Shown piece after piece: positions 1-8,448 of a DNA stretch of 64,000 bases (the stretch's first letter is position 1; each line of letters starts with the position of its first letter). The DNA is from Streptomyces sp. SirexAA-E (GTDB lineage Bacteria > Actinomycetota > Actinomycetes > Streptomycetales > Streptomycetaceae). The position numbers and the translations under genes were made by a program. Location of the stretch: assembly GCF_000177195.2 (NCBI RefSeq), contig NC_015953.1, positions 3,658,001 to 3,722,000 of the forward strand, in the 5' to 3' direction. The notes beneath the pieces were generated by a model. It was given only the letters and a program-made list of their open reading frames with translations. It searched no databases and had not been told where the DNA came from.

Positions 1-36
1 AGCACCACCATCGTTTACCGGCAAGCCGAAGGGTGA
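1..36 (+). CDS. fhaA: 3' end of an upstream FHA-domain protein (probable FhaA), truncated by the window edge
   Basis: The first 36 bases read as the last 11 codons of a plus-strand gene, STTIVYRQAEG, followed by TGA. Only 10 bases separate this stop from the next start (47). The position directly before fhaB, and the short acidic/basic tail typical of a C-terminal FHA domain end, fit FhaA, which in actinobacteria precedes fhaB-pstP-rodA-pbpA-pknB. The identity is inferred from gene order; the domain itself lies outside the window. Confidence 0.6.
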   Translation, partial: STTIVYRQAEG

Positions 37-46
37 AGCGGGGGCA

Positions 47-565
47 ATGTCAGAGCTGACCCTGACGGTCATGCGGCTAGGTTTCCTGGCTGTTCTGTGG
101 CTATTCGTGATCGTGGCCGTCCAGGTCATTCGCAGTGACCTGTTCGGAACGCGCGTCACGCAGCGCGGCTCACGCCGCACTGCCAACGACGCGCGCCCGC
201 AGCAAGCCCGCCAGCAACAGGCGGCGGCACCACCCCAGCAGCGCCAGCAGTCCGGGCGCCAGCGGCGCGGGGCGCCCACCAAGCTGGTCGTCTCCGAGGG
301 GACCCTCACCGGCACCACGGTCGCGCTCCAGGGGCAGACCATCACCCTGGGCCGGGCGCACGACTCGACCATCGTGCTGGACGACGACTACGCGTCCAGC
401 CGGCATGCCAGGATCTACCCGGACCGTGACGGCCAGTGGATCGTCGAGGATCTCGGGTCCACCAACGGCACCTATCTCGACCGGACCCGGCTCACCACCC
501 CGACACCTGTTCCGCTGGGCGCGCCGATCCGCATCGGCAAGACCGTCATCGAGCTGCGGAAGTAG
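47..565 (+). CDS. fhaB: FHA-domain membrane protein FhaB (FipA-like)
   Basis: A 172-residue protein with one N-terminal membrane segment (about residues 11-28), a Gln/Arg/Pro-rich linker (about 40-75) and a C-terminal FHA phosphothreonine-binding domain (about 80-172). The FHA signature residues are visible: GR in TLGRAHD, the SSRHA loop and the STNGTYLD strand. FHA domains dock on phosphothreonines made by PASTA-type kinases, and pknB lies 5 kb downstream in the same operon, so this is probably a PknB substrate or reader at the division or growth site. In mycobacteria the equivalent FhaB/FipA links PknA/PknB to FtsZ and FtsQ; that role here is inferred. The ATG start follows GGGGGC at a suitable distance. 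Confidence 0.9.
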   Translation: MSELTLTVMRLGFLAVLWLFVIVAVQVIRSDLFGTRVTQRGSRRTANDARPQQARQQQAAAPPQQRQQSGRQRRGAPTKLVVSEGTLTGTTVALQGQTITLGRAHDSTIVLDDDYASSRHARIYPDRDGQWIVEDLGSTNGTYLDRTRLTTPTPVPLGAPIRIGKTVIELRK

Positions 566-694
566 TACGACAATGAGCGAGCGGAGCGAGCGAGCCGCGG
601 CGGTCCTGACCCTGGACCCCGTCCGGCTCCCGACCGGAGGGTGGGCAGTGTGGCTCGAGACCGGCTGTACCCCGAGCCGACGGGCGAGGTGCGC

Positions 695-2170
695 ATGAGC
701 TTGTCGCTGCGCTTCGCCGCCGGATCGCACAAGGGCATGATCCGGGAGGGCAACGAGGACTCCGGTTACGCCGGCCCCCGCCTCCTGGCCATCGCCGACG
801 GCATGGGCGGCCAGGCGGCCGGCGAGGTCGCGAGCTCCGAGGTGATCTCCACTCTCGTCCAGCTCGACGACGACGTACCGGGCTCCGACATCCTCACCTC
901 GCTCGGCACGGCGGTCCAGCGGGCCAACGACCAGCTGCGCGTCATGGTCGAGGAGGACCCCCAGCTGGAGGGCATGGGCACCACGCTCACCGCCCTGCTC
1001 TGGACCGGTCAGCGCCTCGGCCTCGTGCACGTCGGCGACTCCCGTGCGTACCTGCTGCGCGACGGTGTGCTGACGCAGATCACCCAGGACCACACCTGGG
1101 TGCAGCGTCTCGTCGACGAGGGCCGGATCACCGAGGAGGAGGCCACCACCCACCCGCAGCGCTCGCTGCTGATGCGCGCGCTGGGCAGTGGCGACCACGT
1201 GGAGCCGGACCTCTCCGTCCGGGAGGTCCGCGCCGGCGACCGCTACCTGATCTGCTCCGACGGGCTCTCCGGCGTCGTCTCGCACCAGACGATGGAAGAG
1301 ACCCTGGCGAGCTACCAGGGCCCGCAGGAGACCATCCAGGACCTCATCCAGCTCGCCCTGCGCGGCGGCGGCCCCGACAACATCACGTGCATCGTCGCCG
1401 ACGTCCTGGACGTCGACAGCGGTGACACCCTGGCCGGGCAGCTCAACGACACCCCGGTCGTCGTGGGAGCCGTCGCCGAGAACCAGGCCGCGCAGCTCGC
1501 CGACGGCGGGGCCATGGAGACACCCGCCGGACGCGCGGCCGGTCTCGGCCGGACCGTCCCGCCGCCCGCCGGGGGCTTCGGCCCGCCCGGCAGCGGCGAC
1601 GACCTCGGCTACGGGTCCGGGCCGGACAGCGCCTTCGACTCGTACACCGACGACGACTTCGTGAAGCCGCGCGGCGGCCGCAGGTGGCTGAAGCGCTCGA
1701 TCTACATCGTGCTGGCGCTGGCCGTCATCGGCGGTGGCGTCTACGGCGGCTACCGCTGGACACAGACCCAGTTCTACGTCGGTGTCGAGAAGGACAACGT
1801 CGCGCTCTTCCGCGGGATCAGCCAGGATCTCGCCTGGGTCGACCTCTCGAAGGTCGAGGAGAGCACCGAGATCGAACTGAAGTACCTCCCGCCCTACCAG
1901 CGCAAGCAGGTCGAGGCGACCATCGCCGAGGGCAACCTCACCGACGCCCGCAAGAAGGTCGGTGAACTCGAGGTACAGGCGTCCGCCTGCAAGAAGGACG
2001 CCCAGCGCCGCGCGGCCGAGGCGGAAGCCGCCAAGGACCGGGACGAGGCCACCGACAGCACGTCCGCCAAGCCCCCCGCCGAGGGGAACAAGAAGACCGC
2101 GACCCCCACTCCCGGCCCCAGCCTCTCGGAGGAAGAGAAGAAGCTGGTCCCGCAGTGCGGTAAGCAGTAA
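695..2170 (+). CDS. pstP: PP2C-family Ser/Thr phosphatase (PstP)
   Basis: A 491-residue membrane phosphatase. The N-terminal PP2C domain (about residues 1-240) shows the metal-binding signatures GNEDSG, DGMGG (Asp35), GDSRAYLLR, SDGLSG and GGPDN. A low-complexity linker leads to a single membrane segment (about 334-352) and an extracytoplasmic tail that is Lys/Glu rich and ends in a TPTPGPSLSEEEKK-like stretch. It should reverse phosphorylation by PknB in the same operon. Start: ATG 695 is used because the PP2C domain begins immediately after it and GAGG lies 6 nt upstream. GTG 650, 9 nt after GGAGG, is a reasonable alternative that would add 15 residues. Confidence 0.92.
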   Translation: MSLSLRFAAGSHKGMIREGNEDSGYAGPRLLAIADGMGGQAAGEVASSEVISTLVQLDDDVPGSDILTSLGTAVQRANDQLRVMVEEDPQLEGMGTTLTALLWTGQRLGLVHVGDSRAYLLRDGVLTQITQDHTWVQRLVDEGRITEEEATTHPQRSLLMRALGSGDHVEPDLSVREVRAGDRYLICSDGLSGVVSHQTMEETLASYQGPQETIQDLIQLALRGGGPDNITCIVADVLDVDSGDTLAGQLNDTPVVVGAVAENQAAQLADGGAMETPAGRAAGLGRTVPPPAGGFGPPGSGDDLGYGSGPDSAFDSYTDDDFVKPRGGRRWLKRSIYIVLALAVIGGGVYGGYRWTQTQFYVGVEKDNVALFRGISQDLAWVDLSKVEESTEIELKYLPPYQRKQVEATIAEGNLTDARKKVGELEVQASACKKDAQRRAAEAEAAKDRDEATDSTSAKPPAEGNKKTATPTPGPSLSEEEKKLVPQCGKQ

Positions 2171-2192
2171 GCCGTAGGGGGCCTTCAGCACC

Positions 2193-3593
2193 ATGAGCGT
2201 TGTCACCAACACGACCACCATCGGCGCGATCGACGCACCGAGCCGCCGCAACACCGAGCTGGCGCTGGTCGCCTTCGCCGTACTCATCTCGGTGTTCGCC
2301 TACGCCAACGTGGGCCTCGCCCTCAACGGCGAACTGCCCGCCGGCATGCTCGGATACGGGCTGGGCCTCGCACTCCTCGGCGGTGTGGCCCACCTCGCGG
2401 TACGGCGGTTCGCCCCGTACGCGGACCCGCTGCTGCTGCCACTGGCGACCCTGCTGAACGGGCTGGGGCTGGCCATCATCTGGCGGCTGGACCAGTCGGA
2501 ACGGTTCCAGGCGACCCGGGACTTCGTGGCTGCGGCCTCCAAGCAGCTGATGTTCTCAGCTGTGGGTGTGGCCTTCATGGTCGTCGTCCTGATCCTCCTC
2601 AAGGACCACCGCATCCTGCAGCGCTACACCTACATCTCCATGCTGGTGGCGCTCGTCCTCCTCATCCTTCCGATGTTCTTCCCCGCGGTGAACGGCGCCA
2701 AGATCTGGATCAGCATCCCGGGCGTCGGCACGCTCCAGCCGGGAGAGTTCGCCAAGATCATCATCGCGGTGTTCTTCGCCGGCTACCTCATGGTCAAACG
2801 CGACGCGCTGGCCCTGGCCAGCCGTCGCTTCATGGGGCTCTACCTGCCCCGTGGCCGCGACCTCGGTCCGATCCTCATGGTCTGGGCGTTCTCGATCCTC
2901 ATCCTGGTCTTCGAGACCGACCTCGGCTCGTCCCTGCTGTTCTTCGGCATGTTCGTCGTCATGCTGTACGTCGCCACCGAGCGCACCAGCTGGATCGTCT
3001 TCGGTCTGCTGATGTCCGCGGCAGGGGCCGTCGGGGTCGCCACGTTCGAACCGCACGTCCAGGACCGTGTGACCGCCTGGCTCGACCCGTTCGCGGGATG
3101 GGGCAAGATCGACGCCAGTGAGCAGATGGCCAAGTCCCTGATGGCCTTCGGTTCCGGCGGGACCCTCGGCACCGGCCTCGGCCAGGGCAACTCCGACCTC
3201 ATCGGCTTCGCCGCCAACTCCGACTTCATCCTCGCCACCGTCGGCGAGGAGCTCGGTCTGGCGGGCATGATGGCCGTCCTGCTCGTCTACGGCCTGATCG
3301 TCGAGCGCGGTGTCCGTACCGCCCTCGCCGCCCGCGACCCGTTCGGCAAGCTGCTGGCGATCGGCCTCTCCGGCTCCTTCGCCATCCAGGTCTTCGTCGT
3401 CGCCGGCGGTGTCATGGGGCTCATCCCGCTGACCGGTATGACCATGCCGTTCCTCGCGGCCGGTGGTTCGTCCGTCATCTCCAACTGGGCCCTGATCGGC
3501 ATCCTGATCAGAATCAGCGACACCGCACGTCGTCCCGCCCCGGCCCCCGCGCCTTCCCCCGACTCCGAGATGACCCAGGTGGTCAGGCCGTGA
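2193..3593 (+). CDS. rodA: FtsW/RodA/SpoVE-family peptidoglycan polymerase (RodA)
   Basis: A 466-residue polytopic SEDS protein, full length for the family, with about 10-12 hydrophobic segments. Family motifs are visible: NGAKIWI with the downstream LQPGEFAK, and VGEELG with the final TGMTMPFLAAGGSS stretch. SEDS proteins are glycan polymerases that work with a cognate class B PBP. Here the partner pbpA overlaps its stop codon by 4 bp (GTGA at 3590-3593), implying translational coupling and a matched pair. Position in the pknB operon suggests control by phosphorylation, as known for this cluster in mycobacteria; whether it serves growth or sporulation in this strain cannot be read from sequence. 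Confidence 0.92.
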   Translation: MSVVTNTTTIGAIDAPSRRNTELALVAFAVLISVFAYANVGLALNGELPAGMLGYGLGLALLGGVAHLAVRRFAPYADPLLLPLATLLNGLGLAIIWRLDQSERFQATRDFVAAASKQLMFSAVGVAFMVVVLILLKDHRILQRYTYISMLVALVLLILPMFFPAVNGAKIWISIPGVGTLQPGEFAKIIIAVFFAGYLMVKRDALALASRRFMGLYLPRGRDLGPILMVWAFSILILVFETDLGSSLLFFGMFVVMLYVATERTSWIVFGLLMSAAGAVGVATFEPHVQDRVTAWLDPFAGWGKIDASEQMAKSLMAFGSGGTLGTGLGQGNSDLIGFAANSDFILATVGEELGLAGMMAVLLVYGLIVERGVRTALAARDPFGKLLAIGLSGSFAIQVFVVAGGVMGLIPLTGMTMPFLAAGGSSVISNWALIGILIRISDTARRPAPAPAPSPDSEMTQVVRP

Positions 3594-5047
3594 ACAAGCC
3601 GCTCCGCCGAATCGCGATGTTCTGCGGGGTCCTCGTCCTCGCGCTGCTCGTCCGCACCAACTACCTCCAGTACGTGCGTGCCGACGAACTGAACACCAAC
3701 GAGCACAACCGCCGCGTTCAGATCGAGCGGTACGCCCACGAGCGCGGCGACATCATCGTCGACGGCGAACCGATCACCGGGTCCGTCGAGACCACGGGCA
3801 GCGACTTCAAGTACAAGCGGGTCTGGAAGGACGGCGCCATGTGGGCGCCCGTCACCGGCTACTCCTCGCAGGCCTTCGACTCCTCGCAGCTGGAGAACCT
3901 CGAGGACGGCATCCTCACCGGCAACAGCGACCAGCTGTTCTTCGACCGGACGCTGTCGATGTTCACGGGTGAGAAGCAGACCGGCGGGAACATCGTCACC
4001 ACCCTCGACGGCGCCGCCCAGCGGGCCGCCTTCCAGGGGCTCGGGAACAAGAAGGGCGCCGTCGCCGCGCTCGACCCGCAGACCGGCGCGATCCTGGCGC
4101 TGGCCAGCACCCCCTCGTACGACCCCTCCGTCTTCGCGGGCAACTCCCTCAAGGACGCGGACGCCCGGCAGAAGCTCCTGGAGGACAAGGACAAGCCCAT
4201 GCTGAACCGGGCCCTGCGGGAGACCTACCCGCCGGGCTCGACGTTCAAGGTCGTCACGGCCGCGGCGGCGCTGGAGAACGGCCTCTACACCGACATCGAC
4301 GCCAAGACGGAGTCCCCGCTGCCCTGGCGGCTCCCGCAGTCGACCAACCTGCTGCAGAACGAGGGCTCCATCCCGTGCGAGAACGCCTCGCTCCGGGAGG
4401 CCCTGCGCTATTCCTGCAACACGGTCTTCGGCAAGATGAGCGACGACCTCGGCAACGACAAGATGATCGAGCAGGCCGACAAGTTCGGCTTCAACAAAGA
4501 GGTCTTCACGCCGGTCCGGGCCGACGCCAGCGTCTACCCCGAGGACAACAAGCCCCAGAACGCCATGGCGGGCATCGGCCAGGCGTCCAACCGTGCCACC
4601 CCGCTCCAGATGGCCATGGTGGCCTCGGCGATCGCCAACGACGGCAAGCTCATGCAGCCGTACATGGTCGCCGAACGGCAGGCACCGAACCTGGACGTCA
4701 TCTACACGCACGACAAGGAGCAGCTCAGCCAGCCCCTCTCTGCGGAGAACGCCCAGAAGGTCCAGCAGATGATGGAGACCGTCGTCGAGGAGGGCACGGG
4801 AACCAGCGCGCAGATCGACGGCGTCACTGTCGGTGGCAAGACCGGAACCGCGCAGCACGGCCTCGACAACAGCGAGAAGCCGTACGCCTGGTTCATCTCG
4901 TACGCCAAGACCGACAGCGGCTCCCCGGTCGCCGTCGCCGTGGTCGTCGAGGACGGCGAGGCCAACCGGGACGACATCTCCGGAGGCGGTCTGGCAGCGC
5001 CGATCGCGAAGAAAGTGATGAAGGCCGTACTCGACGGAAAGAAGTGA
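3590..5047 (+). CDS. pbpA: Class B penicillin-binding protein PBPA (transpeptidase)
   Basis: A 485-residue D,D-transpeptidase with an N-terminal signal anchor (about residues 9-24), a dimerisation-type N-terminal region and a C-terminal penicillin-binding domain. The catalytic set is complete: STFK with nucleophile Ser217, SCN at 275-277 and KTGTA starting at Lys417. It crosslinks glycan strands outside the membrane. The GTG start overlaps the rodA stop by 4 bp, so it is almost certainly the cognate partner of that SEDS polymerase. PBPA is a PknB-regulated protein in mycobacteria; that regulation is inferred here from operon membership. Confidence 0.93.
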   Translation: MNKPLRRIAMFCGVLVLALLVRTNYLQYVRADELNTNEHNRRVQIERYAHERGDIIVDGEPITGSVETTGSDFKYKRVWKDGAMWAPVTGYSSQAFDSSQLENLEDGILTGNSDQLFFDRTLSMFTGEKQTGGNIVTTLDGAAQRAAFQGLGNKKGAVAALDPQTGAILALASTPSYDPSVFAGNSLKDADARQKLLEDKDKPMLNRALRETYPPGSTFKVVTAAAALENGLYTDIDAKTESPLPWRLPQSTNLLQNEGSIPCENASLREALRYSCNTVFGKMSDDLGNDKMIEQADKFGFNKEVFTPVRADASVYPEDNKPQNAMAGIGQASNRATPLQMAMVASAIANDGKLMQPYMVAERQAPNLDVIYTHDKEQLSQPLSAENAQKVQQMMETVVEEGTGTSAQIDGVTVGGKTGTAQHGLDNSEKPYAWFISYAKTDSGSPVAVAVVVEDGEANRDDISGGGLAAPIAKKVMKAVLDGKK

Positions 5048-5215
5048 CACCCGTCACAACTTCTGTCCGCTCCAGCACATTGGGATACCGGTCGGATATC
5101 AGCTGACGGGTGCGGGGCGATCACTCCGGGCTAGCCCGGTAGCGTAAGCGCGAACAGCGCACCGCCGGACCACACACGGGTGCGGTCGGGACTGACGGAG
5201 AGGGCTGGATCAGTT

Positions 5216-7183
5216 ATGGAAGAGCCGCGTCGCCTCGGCGGCCGGTACGAGCTGGGCTCGGTGCTCGGCCGTGGTGGCATGGCCGAGGTCTACCTCGCCC
5301 ACGACACCCGGCTCGGCCGCACCGTCGCCGTGAAGACGCTGCGGGCGGATCTCGCCCGCGATCCGTCCTTCCAGGCCCGGTTCCGCCGGGAGGCCCAGTC
5401 GGCCGCCTCGCTCAACCACCCGGCGATCGTCGCCGTCTACGACACCGGCGAGGACTACGTCGACGGCGTGTCCATCCCGTACATCGTGATGGAGTACGTC
5501 GACGGCTCCACGCTCAGAGAGCTCCTGCACTCGGGTCGCCGGCTGCTGCCGGAGCGCACCCTGGAGATGACGGTCGGGATCCTCCAGGCGCTGGAGTACT
5601 CGCACCGCGCCGGGATCGTCCACCGCGACATCAAGCCGGCGAACGTCATGCTGACGCGCACCGGCCAGGTCAAGGTCATGGACTTCGGCATCGCCCGCGC
5701 CATGGGCGACTCCGGCATGACGATGACCCAGACCGCGGCCGTCATCGGCACCGCCCAGTACCTCTCCCCGGAGCAGGCCAAGGGCGAGCAGGTCGACGCA
5801 CGTTCCGACCTGTACTCCACCGGCTGTCTGCTCTACGAACTCCTCGCGGTGCGGCCCCCGTTCGTCGGGGACTCGCCCGTCGCGGTCGCCTATCAGCACG
5901 TGCGCGAGGAGCCGCAGCCGCCGAGCACCTTCGACCCCGAGATCACGCCCGCCATGGACGCGATCGTGCTGAAGGCGCTCACCAAGGACCCCGACTACCG
6001 CTACCAGTCGGCCGACGAGATGCGCGCCGACATCGAGGCCTGCCTCGACGGCCAGCCGGTCGCCGCCGCGGCGGCGATGGGCGCGGCGGGCTACGGCGGG
6101 TACGACGGCTACGGCAACGACCAGCCCACGCAGGCCCTGCGGCCGACGGACCCGGGCGGCGCCCCGACCTCGATGCTTCCTCCGATCAACCCGGACGACG
6201 GCGGCTACGACGACCGCGGCGGCCGCCGACGTCAGCAGAAGAAGAGCAACACCTCGACGATCCTGCTGGTCGTCGCGGGCGTCCTGGTGCTGATCGGGGC
6301 CATCCTGATCGGCCGCACGGTCTTCACCAGCGACAGCGGCAGCGACGAGATCCCGGCGCCGAAGGTGGTCGGCTACACGGTCGACGAGGCGCAGAACTTC
6401 GCGGACAACTCCGGCGTCACCCTGAAGGTCGGCGCCAAGGAGGAGTGCGAGAACCAGGCCGAGGGCAAGATCTGCAGCCAGGATCCGGCCGCGGACGCCA
6501 CGATGAAGAAGGGCGACACCGTCACCGTCGTCGTCTCCACCGGAGCGCCCAAGGTCGAGGTACCGGACGTCCTGGAGAAGTCCCAGGAGAGCGCCCAGAA
6601 GATCCTGGAGGACAAGGGCTTCACCGTGAAGGTGGAGTCGGTCGAGTCCGACAGCACCCCCGACACGGTGACCAAGCAGTCCCCGGAGCCCGGCGACAAG
6701 GCCGAGCGGGAGTCCGAGGTCACGATCACCGTGGCCAAGGAGAAGCTGCTGGACCTTCCGGTGCTCAACCGCACGTACGACGAGGCGGTGTCCCAGCTCA
6801 ACGGCATCGGCTTCAGCAACATCTCGAAGCAGGAAGTCGACGCCGACCAGCCGGCGGGCACGGTCGTCGGCCAGACCCCGGAGGGCCCCAGCAAGCAGGC
6901 CAAGGACGTCCAGATCGTCCTGAAGGTCTCCAAGGGACCCCCCCAGCCGGAGCAGGTGGCTGTCCCCGATCTGTCCAACAAGACGCTCGCCGAGGCCAAG
7001 GCCGCCCTGGCTCAGGCCGGGCTGCAGATCAGCGTCCAGGGCGTGGACGAGGACAACGCCAGGGTCCTCGGATTCCAGCCGCAGGCAGGCCAGATGGTCG
7101 ACAAGAACAGCACGGTCAACGTGCAGACGATGCCGGGCGGCAACGGCAACTTCTTCGGCGGCCAGTCCGGATCACGGGACTGA
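5216..7183 (+). CDS. pknB: PASTA-domain Ser/Thr protein kinase PknB
   Basis: A 655-residue receptor kinase. The cytoplasmic kinase domain (about 1-275) has GRGGMAEVY, VAVK (Lys40), HRDIKPAN (Asp138), DFG (Asp156) and the SPEQ activation-loop end, so it should be active. A Gly/Asp-rich linker precedes one membrane segment (about 347-368), then four PASTA repeats (from about residue 379) each with a VP/LP entry strand; these bind muropeptides or lipid II in homologues. A Gly-rich tail ends the protein. ATG 5216 is chosen because kinase homology starts 9 residues later; an upstream in-frame start at 5180 would add 12 unsupported residues. The 168-bp gap before it may hold its own promoter, but I see no clear -35/-10 pair. 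A strong terminator follows. Confidence 0.95.
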   Translation: MEEPRRLGGRYELGSVLGRGGMAEVYLAHDTRLGRTVAVKTLRADLARDPSFQARFRREAQSAASLNHPAIVAVYDTGEDYVDGVSIPYIVMEYVDGSTLRELLHSGRRLLPERTLEMTVGILQALEYSHRAGIVHRDIKPANVMLTRTGQVKVMDFGIARAMGDSGMTMTQTAAVIGTAQYLSPEQAKGEQVDARSDLYSTGCLLYELLAVRPPFVGDSPVAVAYQHVREEPQPPSTFDPEITPAMDAIVLKALTKDPDYRYQSADEMRADIEACLDGQPVAAAAAMGAAGYGGYDGYGNDQPTQALRPTDPGGAPTSMLPPINPDDGGYDDRGGRRRQQKKSNTSTILLVVAGVLVLIGAILIGRTVFTSDSGSDEIPAPKVVGYTVDEAQNFADNSGVTLKVGAKEECENQAEGKICSQDPAADATMKKGDTVTVVVSTGAPKVEVPDVLEKSQESAQKILEDKGFTVKVESVESDSTPDTVTKQSPEPGDKAERESEVTITVAKEKLLDLPVLNRTYDEAVSQLNGIGFSNISKQEVDADQPAGTVVGQTPEGPSKQAKDVQIVLKVSKGPPQPEQVAVPDLSNKTLAEAKAALAQAGLQISVQGVDEDNARVLGFQPQAGQMVDKNSTVNVQTMPGGNGNFFGGQSGSRD

Positions 7184-7208
7184 CCACCAGGCGTCTCGCC
7201 TCCGCACA

Positions 7209-7241
7209 GGGCCCCGGTCACCTGGACAGTGACCGGGGCCC
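7209..7241 (+). terminator. Rho-independent-type hairpin after pknB
   Basis: Perfect 13-bp inverted repeat (7209-7221 with 7229-7241) around a 7-nt loop, 25 nt after the pknB stop. There is no T-tract, as is common in Streptomyces. It closes the fhaA-pknB operon and insulates the next gene. Confidence 0.85.
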
Positions 7242-7347
7242 TTCGCTGTGCCCAGCCCATTGGTTGTGTCTTCATATGGGCTGACTCGTTGAACAGCTGA
7301 AACCGGATATCGAACCGGTCGCATCCGTGACGCGAGAGGCCATGAGC

Positions 7348-8415
7348 ATGATCAACGAAGCCGCACTGCTGGAGTCGAGGTCGCTTCGCGATGACGTAGT
7401 GGACCGTACGCACGTCATCGACACGATCAAACCCTTGTCTCTTCTTCCTGACGGCATGCACGTGACGACGTCGATGGTCGCGACCTACTTCGAAGTGGCG
7501 GAGACCGTCATCAGGGCCGTCGTGTTCGACCACCGCGAGGAACTCGAAGGCAACGGCTACCGCGTTCTCACCGGCCCGGAACTGAGTTACTTCAAGCAAC
7601 TCAGTGGGATCCGTACGCACACAGCGTCGCTCGCACTCTTCTCCCGACGCACCGTCCTCAACGTCGCCATGCTCCTCCGCGACAGCAACGTCGCACGTCA
7701 GGTGCGTGCCTACCTGCTCGACACGGAGTACACGGCCCGGAACCGGCCTGTGGACAACTCTGTCCACAACCTCCCCGCCGACCTGCTCGCCGCCCTTGCC
7801 GCAGGTCTCGACAACCGCATCGACCAACGCGTCACGCACATCCTCGGCACGACCGTCGTGCCCCTGTTGAACGCCCTGATCGAAAGCGCGGGCGAACAGC
7901 GCAGGGGCCTCCTCCCGGCCCGTGAGGACATCCACCGCGCACAACGCAAGCTCGCCCAGCACGAGCAGAAGCCGCACCGGCTGGAGCGCGCCCGCGCGCG
8001 ACGGCCACTGACCGGATCACGGCCCCCGGCCAGGTCCACGGCCTCGACGGACGCCATGACGGGCCGGGAGTTCGCGCAGCACGTGGCGGAGCCGCTGCGC
8101 CGCGACGGCTGCACGGACGTGGAGATCGACAGCGGCGGCGACAGGGACGCCACCCTCACCGCCCGCACCGCCGACGGGCGCGGCCTGGTCGCCCGGTGCG
8201 GGAACCGCACGCCGCACCGGGCGGTGGGGGATGGCGAGATGCGGGAGTTCGTCGGGACCAAGGCACTTCACCGGGCCGACGTGGCCGTGTACGTGGCGAC
8301 CCGCCCCCTCTCCCGCGAGGCGCACGACGTCGCGGCGCAGGCCGGTGTCACCGCCGTCCATCGCGGGCTGCTGGAGGCGTGGAGCGCGGGCACGGTGCTC
8401 CAGGCACTGCGCTGA
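7348..8415 (+). CDS. Fusion of a phage-antirepressor-like domain with a degenerate Mrr-like nuclease domain
   Basis: A 355-residue protein in two parts. Residues about 30-135 resemble phage antirepressor/ORF6N-Rha-type regulators: a VTTSMVATYF recognition-like segment, HREEL, and the SRRTVLNVAMLLRDSNVARQVRAYLL stretch split over this region. Residues about 237-355 match the Mrr-type restriction endonuclease fold (MTGREFAQHVAEPLRR, a GGD turn, a REFVGTKALHRADVAVYV stretch and a final LLEAW). The PD-(D/E)xK residues are lost: the catalytic Asp position reads Thr in RDATLTA, and the usual QCK reads ARCGN. ATG 7348 is used because GAGAGG lies 8 nt upstream; GTG 7327 and ATG 7342 are alternatives. 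It interrupts the usual pknB-sortase adjacency and has slightly lower third-position GC, suggesting an accessory gain. Function unknown; DNA binding is inferred. Confidence 0.7.
   Translation: MINEAALLESRSLRDDVVDRTHVIDTIKPLSLLPDGMHVTTSMVATYFEVAETVIRAVVFDHREELEGNGYRVLTGPELSYFKQLSGIRTHTASLALFSRRTVLNVAMLLRDSNVARQVRAYLLDTEYTARNRPVDNSVHNLPADLLAALAAGLDNRIDQRVTHILGTTVVPLLNALIESAGEQRRGLLPAREDIHRAQRKLAQHEQKPHRLERARARRPLTGSRPPARSTASTDAMTGREFAQHVAEPLRRDGCTDVEIDSGGDRDATLTARTADGRGLVARCGNRTPHRAVGDGEMREFVGTKALHRADVAVYVATRPLSREAHDVAAQAGVTAVHRGLLEAWSAGTVLQALR
7749..7768. promoter_or_regulatory. Inverted pair of DnaA boxes inside a coding sequence
   Basis: A perfect minus-oriented DnaA box (TGTGGACAA, 7749-7757) is followed by an 8/9 plus-oriented box (CTGTCCACA, 7760-7768). 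Together they form an 8-bp inverted repeat with a 4-nt loop. They lie inside the antirepressor/Mrr fusion gene. DnaA binding is inferred from the match to the Streptomyces consensus TTGTCCACA. Confidence 0.5.
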
Positions 8416-8448
8416 ACGAGAAGGGGCCCCACCCGGAGGCCGGACGGC

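Noticed and set aside
573..594. Short GAGCGAGCG-type repeat between fhaB and pstP, with an ATG that opens a 41-codon frame.
   Set aside because: Common low-complexity intergenic sequence in Streptomyces; no evidence that the frame is translated.
170..2287. A 705-codon open frame on the minus strand opposite fhaB and pstP.
   Set aside because: It is antisense to well-recognised genes, has no homology to any family I know and reflects high-GC codon bias. The same applies to minus-strand frames opposite most genes.
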